A stretch of DNA of 64,000 nt from Rudanella sp031411995 (GCA_031411995.1 JANOCD010000139.1:50987-114986), one strand, 5' to 3'. Counted from the first letter of the stretch, positions 8,940 to 18,119 are shown. Notes: generated by a model from the letters alone, not told the origin. Made by a program: numbers and translations.

Positions 8940-10094
8940 CTATCTAATAATACTAAACAACCGGCCCCAGCGGATTTTATTCCAGAACGATTCGGGGTTG
9001 GGGTCGATGGACATCCAGACAAATACGGCTTTACCAACGATGTGGTCGGCGGGGACGAAGCCCCAAAACCGCGAGTCATAGGAGTTGTGGCGGTTGTCGC
9101 CCATCATAAAATAATAGTCCTGCTTGAAGGTGTACGACGTGATCGCTTTACCGTTCACGGTGACGCTGTTGGCCGTTAACTCCACCTTGCCGTTGTCTTC
9201 ATAGCGTTGAATAACAGGGCCGTAGAACGCAATGGTTTGGGGGTTAAGTTGAATCGTCTGCCCCTCTTTTGGTACCTGCAACGGCCCGAAGAAATCGCGG
9301 TTCCACTTGGTTTGATCGCCACCATACATACCCAAAGCAACGCCCTGCTGATCAACAAGTTTCGTCACGGATTTCACGCCGTCAACGGTTTTAAAACGCT
9401 CGGCGATTGCATCTGTGGCCGTTATCTTATAGCCAACAAACGCATTCTGCTTGGTCGAGTCGTTGAGCTGCATCCAGGGCTGAAAGTTATACGTCGGCTG
9501 GTTGGGGTCGCGGTAATCGTTTACCAAACCAAACTTACGGAAGTATTTATCATCCCAGTTCTGATCGCTCGTACCTACAATGTACTCATGCTCGGCTTCG
9601 GGTGGGGTTGGGAGGGCTTTTCCACTGATAAACACCTCCTGATTGCGAACCTCTACCACATCGCCGGGAATACCAATGCACCGCTTGATGTAGTTGGTAC
9701 GAAGGTCAGCCGGATATTGATCTTCAATGGGGTAGTTAAACACAACTACATCCCCATTTTTCACGCTCGTGAAACCCGGTAGTCGGTAGGAGGGTAGTTG
9801 AATCGCATCGGTGTACGACGGAATATCGGTTCCCCAAATTTTCTGGTGCGTCAGTGGCACCTGCAAGGGCGTGCGGGGAGTCCGGGTGCCGTAGTGCAGT
9901 TTGCTCACAAACAGAAAATCACCCACCAACAGGCTATTTTCCATCGAGGGCGTGGGAATAGTGAAAGCCTCCATGAACAGCCACCGAATGAGGGTTGCTG
10001 CCACCACGGCGAACAAAACTGAGTCGAACCACTCGCGGAGAGCCGACTTTTTGGGGGTTACTTTTGTAGCGGGTTTTTGCTCCGTTATTGCCAT
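8940..10094 (-). CDS. lepB: signal peptidase I
   Basis: The membrane-bound serine/lysine peptidase that removes signal peptides of exported proteins. It has 384 residues, longer than E. coli-type cores, as is usual in Bacteroidota. One N-terminal membrane segment (about 25-42) precedes the nucleophile Ser50 in PTPSMENSLLVGD. The general-base Lys is in YIKRCIGIPGD (about 137), and box E is GDNRHNSYDSRFWGFV (about 332). Between boxes D and E lies an insert of about 150 residues (roughly 160-310) typical of the phylum. It starts 4 bases after dapB stops and is last in the parA-parB-DUF5683-dapB-lepB operon. Confidence 0.95.
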   Translation of the reverse strand: MAITEQKPATKVTPKKSALREWFDSVLFAVVAATLIRWLFMEAFTIPTPSMENSLLVGDFLFVSKLHYGTRTPRTPLQVPLTHQKIWGTDIPSYTDAIQLPSYRLPGFTSVKNGDVVVFNYPIEDQYPADLRTNYIKRCIGIPGDVVEVRNQEVFISGKALPTPPEAEHEYIVGTSDQNWDDKYFRKFGLVNDYRDPNQPTYNFQPWMQLNDSTKQNAFVGYKITATDAIAERFKTVDGVKSVTKLVDQQGVALGMYGGDQTKWNRDFFGPLQVPKEGQTIQLNPQTIAFYGPVIQRYEDNGKVELTANSVTVNGKAITSYTFKQDYYFMMGDNRHNSYDSRFWGFVPADHIVGKAVFVWMSIDPNPESFWNKIRWGRLFSIIR

Positions 10095-10098
10095 TTTC

Positions 10099-10827
10099 TT
10101 ATCCTAATAAATCATCCATACCAAATATGCCCTCTTTGCCAACGATCCACTCAGCAGCAATCACGGCTCCGAGCGCAAATCCCTGCCGACTGTGGGCCAC
10201 ATGGCTAATCTCAATCCGGTCCACGTCCGACTCATAGCGAACCGTGTGGGTGCCCGGCACTGTTCCTTCCCGCACCGACTCGATCATTACGGCATTGTCG
10301 GCAGCGGGTTCATTATCGGCGCGTTCCTGCCAGCGGGTTTTGCCGGGCAGATTGCCCATAATTCCCTCGGCAAGTGTGATGGCCGTGCCGCTGGGTGAAT
10401 CCTTCTTTTGCGTGTGGTGAATCTCCGTCATCGACACATGATACGACGGATACTGATGCATAAACTGCGCCAGCGTCTTGTTCAGTTTAAAGAACAGGTT
10501 GACCCCGATACTGTAGTTCGAGGCATAGAAAAAGGCTCCTTTGCGCTCCAGATACAGTTTTTCGATATCCGGGCGATGGCTCAACCAGCCCGTTGTGCCA
10601 CAAACCACCGGCCAGCCGTGTTCTAAACAATAGGTCAGATTTGGCACCACCGACTCAGGGGTGCTAAACTCGATCACCGCATCGACCGACCCTGATTCAT
10701 CGGTCAATTGGTCGAGTTCGTGGCGGTTATTGACATCAATTCGGCCCACGATCTGATGACCCCGTTCCTCGGCAATTTGCTCGATGGTGCGGCCCATTTT
10801 CCCGTAACCGAGTAAGAGAATGTTCAT
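10099..10827 (-). CDS. dapB: 4-hydroxy-tetrahydrodipicolinate reductase
   Basis: NAD(P)H-dependent reductase of the diaminopimelate/lysine pathway, supplying peptidoglycan precursors; 242 residues. The Rossmann start is LLLGYGKMGRTIEQ. VIEFSTPESV and VCGTTGWL are the cofactor/substrate motifs, and EIHHTQKKDSPSGTA is the catalytic signature (E..HH..KKD.PSGTA). The start codon overlaps the stop of the DUF5683 gene by four bases, so translation is probably coupled. Confidence 0.96.
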   Translation of the reverse strand: MNILLLGYGKMGRTIEQIAEERGHQIVGRIDVNNRHELDQLTDESGSVDAVIEFSTPESVVPNLTYCLEHGWPVVCGTTGWLSHRPDIEKLYLERKGAFFYASNYSIGVNLFFKLNKTLAQFMHQYPSYHVSMTEIHHTQKKDSPSGTAITLAEGIMGNLPGKTRWQERADNEPAADNAVMIESVREGTVPGTHTVRYESDVDRIEISHVAHSRQGFALGAVIAAEWIVGKEGIFGMDDLLG

Positions 10828-11573
10828 TTTTTTAAATTAAACGTCAACCGCACGCCCGGCACAGAGGTTCCCGTGATGGTTGGGTGCAGGTTGGGTTGTA
10901 CACGCAGACTTATGTCGTCGGACAGGTCGAAGGTTTTCAGGTGGGCGGCCACGTTGGCTTCCACAGCGTTGAGTGCCCAGATGGCCACGGTCAGAATCAC
11001 ATTTAGGTCGCGATAACCTCGAAACTGGCTTGTTGCCTGCTTCAGTTGTGCAATGCCAAGTTCCAGCGGGACTTCACTACTACGTACTTTGACAAATGCT
11101 GTGCCATTGCCCGTGCCTTTCGTGGTATCGTTATAGGCCACCCGATACGCATTTTCGTATTTGAGGTATTGCCGGTTATTGTCGATCAGGAAATAGATCG
11201 ACACTCCCAAACCCGCATACACCAACGGGATTTTCCAGTAATCACCCACATAAGCCTGTCCTAAACCGGGTAAAATCAACGATTTTATGGTGGCTTTGCG
11301 GGGGATGATTATTCGGCGGGCGGCTTCGGCTTTTTTGGTCAGGGGCGTGGCTCCAAGGCTGTCGATAGCTGAATTGTCAATGGTCAGCACGGAACTGCCC
11401 ACCCGGACACTATCCGCTGCGGGAGCCGAATTGACCGTTGGACGCAGGGTATCGGGAACAGCCGGGACTGTTTGACCCACCGCCAACTGACTGGACACAA
11501 ATCCGCTTAGTAACACCAGCCATACCCACCGCTTCGTGCCTGCCCCTCTCATCGACTGCTGTTTATGATGCAC
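10824..11573 (-). CDS. DUF5683 domain-containing exported protein
   Basis: A 249-residue protein with an N-terminal signal sequence (RWVWLVLLSGFVSSQLAVG) and two conserved hydrophobic stretches, SLILPGLGQAYVGDYWKIP and YAGLGVSIYFLI, typical of DUF5683. The domain is almost confined to Bacteroidota, and this location between parB and dapB is a recurring gene order there. Function is unknown; an envelope role tied to cell division or peptidoglycan supply is only a guess from context. It overlaps the parB end by 11 bases and dapB by 4. Confidence 0.85.
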   Translation of the reverse strand: MHHKQQSMRGAGTKRWVWLVLLSGFVSSQLAVGQTVPAVPDTLRPTVNSAPAADSVRVGSSVLTIDNSAIDSLGATPLTKKAEAARRIIIPRKATIKSLILPGLGQAYVGDYWKIPLVYAGLGVSIYFLIDNNRQYLKYENAYRVAYNDTTKGTGNGTAFVKVRSSEVPLELGIAQLKQATSQFRGYRDLNVILTVAIWALNAVEANVAAHLKTFDLSDDISLRVQPNLHPTITGTSVPGVRLTFNLKK

Positions 11574-12480
11574 TTGAGTTCAGAACGACCAATATTTTGT
11601 TTAGCTCCTCCTGTGAGGTAAACGGAATTTTGATCTCGCCCTTGTGTTTCTCATCGGCTTTGATCGACACTTTCGTACCAAACATAGACGACAGCTTGAA
11701 CTGCAAACTCCGAATTTCCTGCTTTGGAATCGTCACCTTCCGGGCGGTCATCGACTCATCTTCGTCGCCGAGGTTCCGCACGGCTTCTTCCACCTTGCGC
11801 ACCGACCAGTCTTCGTCCACGATCTTCTTAAACAGTTTGATCTGAACGTCGGGGTTGTCGATGTTGATAATGGCGCGGGCGTGACCCATCGAGATCACAT
11901 TGTCGCGGAGCGATGCCTGGATCACTGGGGGGAGTTTCAGCAGCCGGATGTAGTTGTTCACCGTGGTCCGGTTTTTGCCAACCCGCTCACCTAATTCTTC
12001 CTGTTTAAGACTGCACTCGGTGATAAGCCGCTGATAGCTCAGGGCAATTTCCATCGAGTTCAGGTTTTCGCGCTGAATGTTCTCGATGAGGGCCATTTCC
12101 AGCATTTGCTGGTCGTTGGCCGTGCGGACATAGGCGGGAATATGGCTGAGACCGGCAATTTTGGAAGCTTGCAACCGGCGTTCACCCGCAATCAACTGGT
12201 ATTGATCTTTCCCCATTTGCCGCACTGTAATGGGCTGAATAATGCCCTGGGTGCGAATAGAGTCGGCCAGTTCGTTCAGGGCTTCCTGGTCGAAACGGGT
12301 TCGGGGCTGAAAGGGGTTTGTTTCAATCTGACCGAGACTAATCTCGGTCATGGTACTGATAGATTCAAACGGCGAAGGTTTGGGATGGCGACCGCCACCG
12401 TCGCTGTCATGCAACAGGGCACCCAATCCGCGTCCCAGGCCCGTCATTCGTTTCGGTGCTTTGGCGTTCGATGTATCCAT
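11563..12480 (-). CDS. parB: chromosome-partitioning protein ParB
   Basis: A centromere-binding CTPase clamp that loads at parS sites and works with ParA in chromosome segregation; 305 residues. The N-terminal GLGRGLGALL motif, expected to contact ParA, is followed by the ParB/Srx CTP-binding fold with TNPFQPRTRFD and the GERRLQASK box. Then comes the helix-turn-helix KQEELGERVGKNRTTVNNYI and a C-terminal dimerisation domain. It follows parA after a 93-base gap filled by a large inverted repeat. Confidence 0.95.
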   Translation of the reverse strand: MDTSNAKAPKRMTGLGRGLGALLHDSDGGGRHPKPSPFESISTMTEISLGQIETNPFQPRTRFDQEALNELADSIRTQGIIQPITVRQMGKDQYQLIAGERRLQASKIAGLSHIPAYVRTANDQQMLEMALIENIQRENLNSMEIALSYQRLITECSLKQEELGERVGKNRTTVNNYIRLLKLPPVIQASLRDNVISMGHARAIINIDNPDVQIKLFKKIVDEDWSVRKVEEAVRNLGDEDESMTARKVTIPKQEIRSLQFKLSSMFGTKVSIKADEKHKGEIKIPFTSQEELNKILVVLNSSAS

Positions 12481-12495
12481 TTCTTTAAGGAGGTA

Positions 12496-12568
12496 GGAGT
12501 GAGGAGGTAGGAGTGAGGAGAAAAGAAACCGGATGGCCCCTCACTCCTCACTCCTACCTCCTCACTCC
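12496..12568. repeat. 25-bp perfect inverted repeat between parA and parB
   Basis: Arms at 12496-12520 and 12544-12568 are perfect reverse complements with a 23-base loop. Each arm is built from a purine-rich GGAGTGAGGAGGTA-like unit repeated head to tail, so the pairing can slip. It occupies nearly all of the parA-parB gap and would form a strong hairpin in the parAB mRNA, possibly lowering parB relative to parA. A similar design recurs at 13491, 15487 and 25825. Confidence 0.85.
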
Positions 12569-12573
12569 TTCGT

Positions 12574-13362
12574 TTATACCGCCATATCCTGGGGCATGAT
12601 ACCGTTTTTGACTAAGATTTCGCGGGCCAGATTCAGGTAGCTAATAGCCCCTTTGCTGTCGGCATCCTGAGCCAGGGCTGGCACGCCAAAACTGGGCGAT
12701 TCGCTCAGGCGGATGTTACGGGGAATGATGGTATTGAACACCATCGACTGAAAATGAGCCGTGACTTCGCCCACCACCTGATTGGACAGGCGAACCCGTA
12801 AGTCGTACATCGTCAGCAGAATACCCTCGATAGCCAGTTCGGTGTTGAGCCGCGACTGGATAATCTTGATCGTATTCAGGAGTTTACCCAAACCTTCCAG
12901 TGCAAAGTACTCACACTGCACGGGGATGATAACGGAGTCGGCAGCCGTGAGGGCGTTGATGGTGATCAGACCCAGCGAAGGCGAACAGTCCACCACCACA
13001 AAATCGTAGTCGTGGCGAACATCTTCGAGGGCCTCTTTCATCCGTTCTTCGCGGCTTTTGAGGTTAATCATCTCGATTTCGGCCCCCACCAGGTCAATGT
13101 GAGAGGGCAGCAGATCGAGGTTTGGAAAATCGGTTTGCAGAATAGCGTCGCGCGTTCGAATATCTTCGATCATGCATTCGTAAATGCTATATTCGATTTC
13201 TTTCGGATTATAACCCAACCCGGAGGTCGAGTTCGCCTGAGGATCGGCATCGACGATCAGGGTTCGGTATTCAAGCGCGGCCAGACTGGCAGCGAGGTTG
13301 ATTGTCGTGGTTGTTTTTCCGACGCCCCCTTTTTGGTTGGCGACAGCAATGACTTTGCCCAT
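12574..13362 (-). CDS. parA: chromosome-partitioning ATPase ParA/Soj
   Basis: A deviant-Walker ATPase of 262 residues that dimerises on DNA and drives movement of ParB-parS complexes. Walker A is KGGVGKTTTTINLA with the signature Lys, followed by VDADPQANSTSGLG and the Walker B strand VVVDCSPSLGLIT. It is the first gene of the parA-parB-DUF5683-dapB-lepB operon. No consensus parS (TGTTTCACGTGAAACA) is present; only a half-site TGTTCCACG lies upstream at 13418-13426. Confidence 0.96.
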   Translation of the reverse strand: MGKVIAVANQKGGVGKTTTTINLAASLAALEYRTLIVDADPQANSTSGLGYNPKEIEYSIYECMIEDIRTRDAILQTDFPNLDLLPSHIDLVGAEIEMINLKSREERMKEALEDVRHDYDFVVVDCSPSLGLITINALTAADSVIIPVQCEYFALEGLGKLLNTIKIIQSRLNTELAIEGILLTMYDLRVRLSNQVVGEVTAHFQSMVFNTIIPRNIRLSESPSFGVPALAQDADSKGAISYLNLAREILVKNGIMPQDMAV

Positions 13363-13490
13363 CGGTTTTGGTACGTTGCAGTGTCAAAGATGCCGGTTGG
13401 TTTCGGATATTCCAAGATGTTCCACGAAAACGTTCCACAATTTTTCTTAATGGGTTGGTAGTTTGGGAAGCTTTGCTCCTTATTATTTCA

Positions 13491-13557
13491 ACAGGATTAA
13501 AGGATAAGAAGGATTTGTGTTCGTATAAAAAAACCTTGCTTTATCCTGTAATCCTGT
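13491..13557. repeat. imperfect inverted repeat of AGGATT/AATCCT units
   Basis: Arms ACAGGATTAAAGGATA (13491-13506) and TATCCTGTAATCCTGT (13542-13557) pair at 15 of 16 positions. Further AAGGATT words lie in the loop, so it is another low-complexity slippery hairpin. It fills part of the 230-base gap between divergent parA and the NIPSNAP gene. Confidence 0.7.
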
Positions 13558-13594
13558 CGGAAAACCTGTTGTGTATCTCCAACTCCCATTTATT

Positions 13595-14362
13595 ATGCTC
13601 CGTTTTACCAATCTGATTATTTGCTTATCACTACTTATGGTGACTGTTGCAACCGCAAAATCAAAGCCCTCCGACCGCCTGTACGAGATTCGTATTTACC
13701 ACCCCACGCCCGGCAAATATGCCGAGATTGTGGATCGGTTCCGGCAATACACCACCAAGCTGTTCGAGAAACACGGCATGGAGAATATTGGCTATTGGAC
13801 TCCCACCGACACCAGCCGCAAAGAGTTGATTTATATACTGGCTTATCCCGACAAAGCCGCCCGCGATGCCTCGTGGAAAGCGTTTGGCAGCGACCCGGCC
13901 TGGAAAGAGGTGGTGGCCAAAACCGAAGCCAAGGGCAAACTGGTAGCCAAGGTCGATCAGATTTTTATGAAAGAATCCGACATTTCGCCCAAAATTCGGG
14001 TCAAAGCCAAGTCGCCTGCCCGCGTGTTCGAGATGCGTACCTACACAGCGGCTCCCGAAAAATTGCCCAACCTGCTCACCCGTTTCCGCGATCATACCAT
14101 CAAACTATTCAGCAAGCACGGCATGACGCACATTGGCTATTTCCTGACAAACGAACCCACGGCTCCCGATGCCAGCGGCCAAGCACGTTTGGTGTATTTC
14201 CTGGCGCATGAAAGCGAAGCCGCCGGTAAAGCTTCATTCGATGCATTTCGCAAAGACCCCAAATGGATTAAAGCCAAAGAAGAATCGGAAAAAGGCGGGC
14301 CAATCACCACCAAAGTAGAGTCGGTCTATATGGTGCCGACGGATTATTCACCGATGAAGTAA
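13595..14362 (+). CDS. exported NIPSNAP-family protein, two domains
   Basis: A 255-residue protein with an N-terminal signal peptide (MLRFTNLIICLSLLMVTVATA) and two tandem NIPSNAP (dimeric ferredoxin-like alpha/beta barrel) domains. They begin LYEIRIYHPTPGKYAEIVD and FEMRTYTAAPEKLPNLLTR, and both contain the KHGMxxIGY signature. Such proteins are common in Bacteroidota and Planctomycetes; the chemistry is unknown. The ATG at 13595 is preferred over an in-frame GTG at 13571 because it places the signal peptide at the N-terminus. It is divergent from parA. Confidence 0.85.
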   Translation: MLRFTNLIICLSLLMVTVATAKSKPSDRLYEIRIYHPTPGKYAEIVDRFRQYTTKLFEKHGMENIGYWTPTDTSRKELIYILAYPDKAARDASWKAFGSDPAWKEVVAKTEAKGKLVAKVDQIFMKESDISPKIRVKAKSPARVFEMRTYTAAPEKLPNLLTRFRDHTIKLFSKHGMTHIGYFLTNEPTAPDASGQARLVYFLAHESEAAGKASFDAFRKDPKWIKAKEESEKGGPITTKVESVYMVPTDYSPMK

Positions 14363-14367
14363 CCTAC

Positions 14368-15462
14368 TTAATAATCGAACCAGGCATCGACTTCTTTTCC
14401 GCTTTCCAGTTTCTGTTCCAGATCGTCGGGAATGAGGGGAAAGAAGTCGATGCCGGTAAGTCGCTCAATTTGATCGACGGGCACCACAAACGACCGAAGG
14501 GGTTTGTTGGACGGTTCGTTCGGTAAGAGAAAACCGATTAAACGTATTTCGGGCGCGTTACAGTAGAGAATGACCTTGTAATATTGCTCCGGTACGGCCA
14601 CTTCGTTCTGTTTGCCGATGGTGGGTAAACCCGGCTTCAGCACCGGCCCCGTTACCACATAGAGACCTCGGTCGCGCCTGGCCCAGGCCCGCACCTGCTC
14701 TTCCAGTTCTTTCCAGATGCCCCGATTGAACTGGGGAGCCTGTGGGCTTATGTTACTCATATAGAACGACTGTTGGGTGAGCCGTTGCGAAAACTTAAAA
14801 TCGCCGGCAGGAGCCAAATGCCCCCGGTCGTAGCCAGAACGGGTATAATCGGACGACAGGGCCGAGCCGGTTTCCACCAGCGGATCGGGCTGAAAACGTT
14901 CCTGACTACGCTCGGCATCGCCTACAATCTCAAAAGCCAGCAACGGATAGGCCACCCAATCGGCCTGTTCATAAATATCCCGGTACCGCAATACATACCC
15001 ATCGTGCCGTACAACCTCATCCGACGGTTTATACGCCGGTAACAGGAAATCGGGTTTTTTCTCAAAATCAAATCGTTTGTTGCCCGACGAAGCGGCCCCG
15101 TTCGCTACGGTTGACTCGCGCCCGCCATTTTCGTCGGATGCCGCCGATTCGTCGTCGGGTTCGTCGGTTGCGTTGCCCGTTGGTTCTTTTTCGTCGGTGG
15201 CAACATCGGCCGATTCGTCGGACCGATTAGGTTCGGGGGCTTTGTAGGGATTATGGCCGTCATCGTCGCCTATCTTGTCGCGGCTGGCCGGGCCAATACC
15301 GACTAAGTTTTTGAGGTCGTTCCAGAACGCCACAATGGGTTTGGTTTTCCCGCCATAATGAAGAAACAGGCCAACCAGGAAAAAGAAAAACAGCACCACG
15401 AGTGTGTTTCCCCGAAGTCGGAAACCCCGCCGAAACGACTTATTTTTTGATGAAAACTGCAT
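14368..15462 (-). CDS. membrane-anchored DNA/RNA non-specific endonuclease
   Basis: A 364-residue nuclease of the NucA/EndA/EndoG beta-beta-alpha-metal family. A single membrane segment LVVLFFFFLVGLFLHYGG (about 23-40) is followed by an Asp/Glu/Ser-rich linker (about 70-145) and the nuclease domain (about 150-364). The catalytic motif is GYDRGHLAPAGDF, and the metal-binding Asn region is MSNISPQAPQFNRGIW. The topology puts the nuclease outside the inner membrane, suited to degrading incoming or environmental DNA, or to DNA processing during uptake. No immunity or inhibitor gene is adjacent. It converges on the NIPSNAP gene with 5 bases between. Confidence 0.88.
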   Translation of the reverse strand: MQFSSKNKSFRRGFRLRGNTLVVLFFFFLVGLFLHYGGKTKPIVAFWNDLKNLVGIGPASRDKIGDDDGHNPYKAPEPNRSDESADVATDEKEPTGNATDEPDDESAASDENGGRESTVANGAASSGNKRFDFEKKPDFLLPAYKPSDEVVRHDGYVLRYRDIYEQADWVAYPLLAFEIVGDAERSQERFQPDPLVETGSALSSDYTRSGYDRGHLAPAGDFKFSQRLTQQSFYMSNISPQAPQFNRGIWKELEEQVRAWARRDRGLYVVTGPVLKPGLPTIGKQNEVAVPEQYYKVILYCNAPEIRLIGFLLPNEPSNKPLRSFVVPVDQIERLTGIDFFPLIPDDLEQKLESGKEVDAWFDY

Positions 15463-15477
15463 AGGGCAAAGGTAGAG

Positions 15478-15658
15478 GTTTCTATGGTTTCAATAGCTCC
15501 GCTGTTTCATTGGCTACGCCGTTTCATGCTGCGCGTTTCCGGTTTCAATAGAACGTTTGTGAAACTTGAAACAGCGGAGCTATTGAAACGCCAACGGCAA
15601 TGAAACCATAGAAACGGCGCAGCCAATGAAACGCCAACGGCATTGAAACCTGAAACCC
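15478..15658. repeat. mosaic of inverted repeats built from GAAAC words
   Basis: The stretch between the nuclease and flavoprotein genes is made of interleaved inverted repeats. A perfect 22-bp pair lies at 15487-15508 / 15568-15589, a 15-bp pair at 15478-15492 / 15601-15615, and an imperfect 18-bp pair at 15506-15523 / 15611-15628. GTTTC or GAAAC occurs more than ten times. It lies in a divergent promoter region, so it could be a dispersed palindromic element or a regulator platform. Confidence 0.75.
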
Positions 15659-15678
15659 AAAACACCTGTTTGCCAACT

Positions 15679-16908
15679 ATGTCATCGTTACGCATTGTGG
15701 TTATTGGCGGGGGGGCGGCCGGTTTCTTTGGCGCTATCACGGCCGCCGAAACGTTTCCTGCGGCAACCGTTATTATTCTGGAGAAAAACCGGCAAGTGCT
15801 GGGCAAAGTACGGGTGTCTGGTGGGGGCCGCTGCAACGTAACCCACGCCTGTTTTGATAACCGCCAACTGGTGAAACACTATCCCCGTGGCGAGCGGTGG
15901 CTCCGACCTCTGCTGAATCAGTTCGATGCACAGGCAACCGTGCGCTGGTTCGAGAGCCGGGGGGTGCCCCTCAAAACCGAACCCGACGGGCGTATGTTCC
16001 CCACCACCAACTCCTCCGAAACCATCATCGACTGCCTGTTGCGCACGGCAGACCGGCGGGGCGTTCAGGTGCGAACCAGTTGCGGGGTGACGGAACTCAG
16101 CCGAACAGAAAATGCCTGGAACCTAACTCTTTCAACGGGCGAAACCATTGTTGCCGACCGGGTGCTGATTGCTGTGGGTGGCTATCCGCAACGCCCTTCT
16201 TACGGCTGGCTTCCTCCGGCCAATGGTGCCGATGCGCTGGTGTCGCCGGTGCCATCGTTGTTCACGTTCAACGTGCCTGATAGCCCCCTGCTGGCTCTGG
16301 CAGGGGTTTCGGTACCCAATGCACAAGTCAGTATTCAGGGGACCAACCAGCGGCAAAACGGCCCGTTGCTGCTCACCCACTGGGGGTTCAGCGGCCCGGC
16401 GGTACTCCGGCTCTCGGCCTGGGCCGCCCGCGATCTGGCTAATGTCGATTATCGGTTCACGCTCCGCATTCAGTGGCTCGGCGACCTGAACGAGAACCAA
16501 ATTCGTGAGGGATTCAACAATTTCCGGCAGCAACACCCCAAGAAACTAATCACCTCGCAAAATCCGTTTGGGTTGCCCGCCCGCCTGTGGGATGCCTTCA
16601 CCATCGAAGCGGGCCTTACCGACGCTGCCCGCTGGGGCGAACTGCCCGGCAAAGCCCAAAATCGTCTGATCGAGAAGTTGACCAACAGCCAGTTTCAGGT
16701 GGTCGGAAAAAGCACGTTTAAAGAGGAGTTCGTCACTTGTGGGGGCATCGCGCTTGGCAGCCTGAACCCACAAACGCTGGAAAGCAATGACCACCCCGGC
16801 CTGTTTTTCGCGGGCGAAGTGATTGACGTGGATGGGATCACGGGTGGTTTCAACTTTCAGAACGCCTGGACAACGGGATTCGTGGCCGGGAAGAACCTGG
16901 GAGGGTAG
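15679..16908 (+). CDS. NAD(P)/FAD-dependent oxidoreductase, HI0933/BaiN family
   Basis: A flavoprotein of about 409 residues from this start. The FAD-binding motif VVIGGGAAGFFGAI is at the N-terminus, the family signature GGGRCNVTHA near residue 50, and the C-terminal FAD loop FFAGEVIDVDGITGGFNFQNA closes the fold. It resembles E. coli YhiN and the BaiN reductase; the physiological substrate is unknown. An in-frame ATG 36 bases upstream lies inside the GAAAC repeat mosaic, so the ATG at 15679 directly before the Rossmann strand is preferred. Confidence 0.88.
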   Translation: MSSLRIVVIGGGAAGFFGAITAAETFPAATVIILEKNRQVLGKVRVSGGGRCNVTHACFDNRQLVKHYPRGERWLRPLLNQFDAQATVRWFESRGVPLKTEPDGRMFPTTNSSETIIDCLLRTADRRGVQVRTSCGVTELSRTENAWNLTLSTGETIVADRVLIAVGGYPQRPSYGWLPPANGADALVSPVPSLFTFNVPDSPLLALAGVSVPNAQVSIQGTNQRQNGPLLLTHWGFSGPAVLRLSAWAARDLANVDYRFTLRIQWLGDLNENQIREGFNNFRQQHPKKLITSQNPFGLPARLWDAFTIEAGLTDAARWGELPGKAQNRLIEKLTNSQFQVVGKSTFKEEFVTCGGIALGSLNPQTLESNDHPGLFFAGEVIDVDGITGGFNFQNAWTTGFVAGKNLGG

Positions 16909-16925
16909 GGGAGACGTTTTGTCCG

Positions 16926-16933
16926 TACCTTTG
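16926..16933 (+). promoter_or_regulatory. Bacteroidota-type -7 element before hisB
   Basis: TACCTTTG matches the TAnnTTTG consensus of the phylum's housekeeping sigma factor and lies 32 bases before the hisB start. No clear -33 TTTG is found at the right distance, so the call is tentative. Confidence 0.45.
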
Positions 16934-16964
16934 GGGTTTGTAACCGATTATTTCTCAACCGTTC

Positions 16965-18116
16965 ATGCGAACTGTATTGTTTATCGACCGCGATGGTACG
17001 CTCATTGTGGAGCCACAACCCGACCAACAGGTCGATTCATTAGAAAAACTGACCTTTATCCCCGGTGTGCTGTCGGCCATGCGCCGGATTGCCACTGAAA
17101 CCGATTTTGTGCTGGCCATGGTCACTAACCAGGATGGCCTCGGCACCGAATCGTTCCCCGAAGAAACGTTTTGGCCCGCTCACAACAAGATGCTCCAAAC
17201 GCTCGAAGGCGAAAACATCCGTTTTGATAGCATCCACATCGACCGGCATTTCCCCCGCGATAATGCCCCCACCCGCAAACCCGGCACCGGCTTGCTGACC
17301 GATTACCTGACCAGCGACTATGACCTGGCCAATAGCTACGTGATTGGCGACCGCCTGACCGATGTGCAGTTAGCGGTGAACCTCGGAGCCAAAGCGATTT
17401 TGTTTCTGCCCAATGAGGGCGAGGCATCACCCGTGCAAAATGCTGATGTTGACGGGGTTTCGGAGGCCATGCGCAACGCCATTGCCCTCACCACCGGCGA
17501 CTGGAACGCGATTTATGAGTTTTTGCGACTTCCCGCCCGCAGGGCCACGGTGGAACGCAGCACTAAAGAAACCTGGATTCAGATTGACCTCAACCTCGAC
17601 GGAACGGGCCGCGCCGACATGAACACGGGCCTTGGTTTCTTCGACCATATGCTCGATCAGTTGGCCAAACATTCGGGTGCCGACATCAGTATTCGCGTGG
17701 AAGGTGACCTCCACATCGACGAACACCATACCATTGAAGACACGGCTTTGGCCCTTGGAGAAGCCTACCGGCGGGCATTGGGCGACAAACGGGGCATCAG
17801 CCGCTATGGGTTTCTGTTGCCCATGGACGAAGCCCTAGCCCAGGTTGCCATCGACTTTTCGGGGCGGCCGTGGCTGGTTTGGGATGCCGAGTTTACCCGC
17901 GAAAAAATTGGTGAGATGCCTACCGAGATGTTTTTCCACTTCTTCAAATCGTTCAGCGATGCGGCTTTGTGCAACCTGAACATAAAAGTGGAAGGCAACA
18001 ACGAACATCACAAGATCGAAGCCATTTTCAAGGCATTCGCCAAAGCCATCAAAATGGCCGTTCGGCGCGATCTGAAAGAAATTGACAACCTTCCAAGCAC
18101 AAAGGGGGTTTTGTAA
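16965..18116 (+). CDS. hisB: bifunctional histidinol-phosphatase / imidazoleglycerol-phosphate dehydratase
   Basis: Carries out two steps of histidine synthesis in one 383-residue chain. The N-terminal HAD phosphatase (about 1-165) has FIDRDGTL with Asp8/Asp10, and VIGDRLTDVQLA with the metal Asp. The C-terminal dehydratase (about 185-383) has the paired histidine motifs DEHHTIEDTA and NNEHHKIEA, DHMLDQLAKHSG and the IDFSGRPWL strand. This fusion is the usual form in enterobacteria and many Bacteroidota. Here it stands alone rather than in a his operon, with its own -7 element and a downstream hairpin. Confidence 0.95.
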   Translation: MRTVLFIDRDGTLIVEPQPDQQVDSLEKLTFIPGVLSAMRRIATETDFVLAMVTNQDGLGTESFPEETFWPAHNKMLQTLEGENIRFDSIHIDRHFPRDNAPTRKPGTGLLTDYLTSDYDLANSYVIGDRLTDVQLAVNLGAKAILFLPNEGEASPVQNADVDGVSEAMRNAIALTTGDWNAIYEFLRLPARRATVERSTKETWIQIDLNLDGTGRADMNTGLGFFDHMLDQLAKHSGADISIRVEGDLHIDEHHTIEDTALALGEAYRRALGDKRGISRYGFLLPMDEALAQVAIDFSGRPWLVWDAEFTREKIGEMPTEMFFHFFKSFSDAALCNLNIKVEGNNEHHKIEAIFKAFAKAIKMAVRRDLKEIDNLPSTKGVL

Positions 18117-18119
18117 TAG

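Noticed and set aside
13418..13433. parS-like site near parA
   Set aside because: Only the left half TGTTCCACG matches; the right half is not its reverse complement, so this is at best a degraded half-site.
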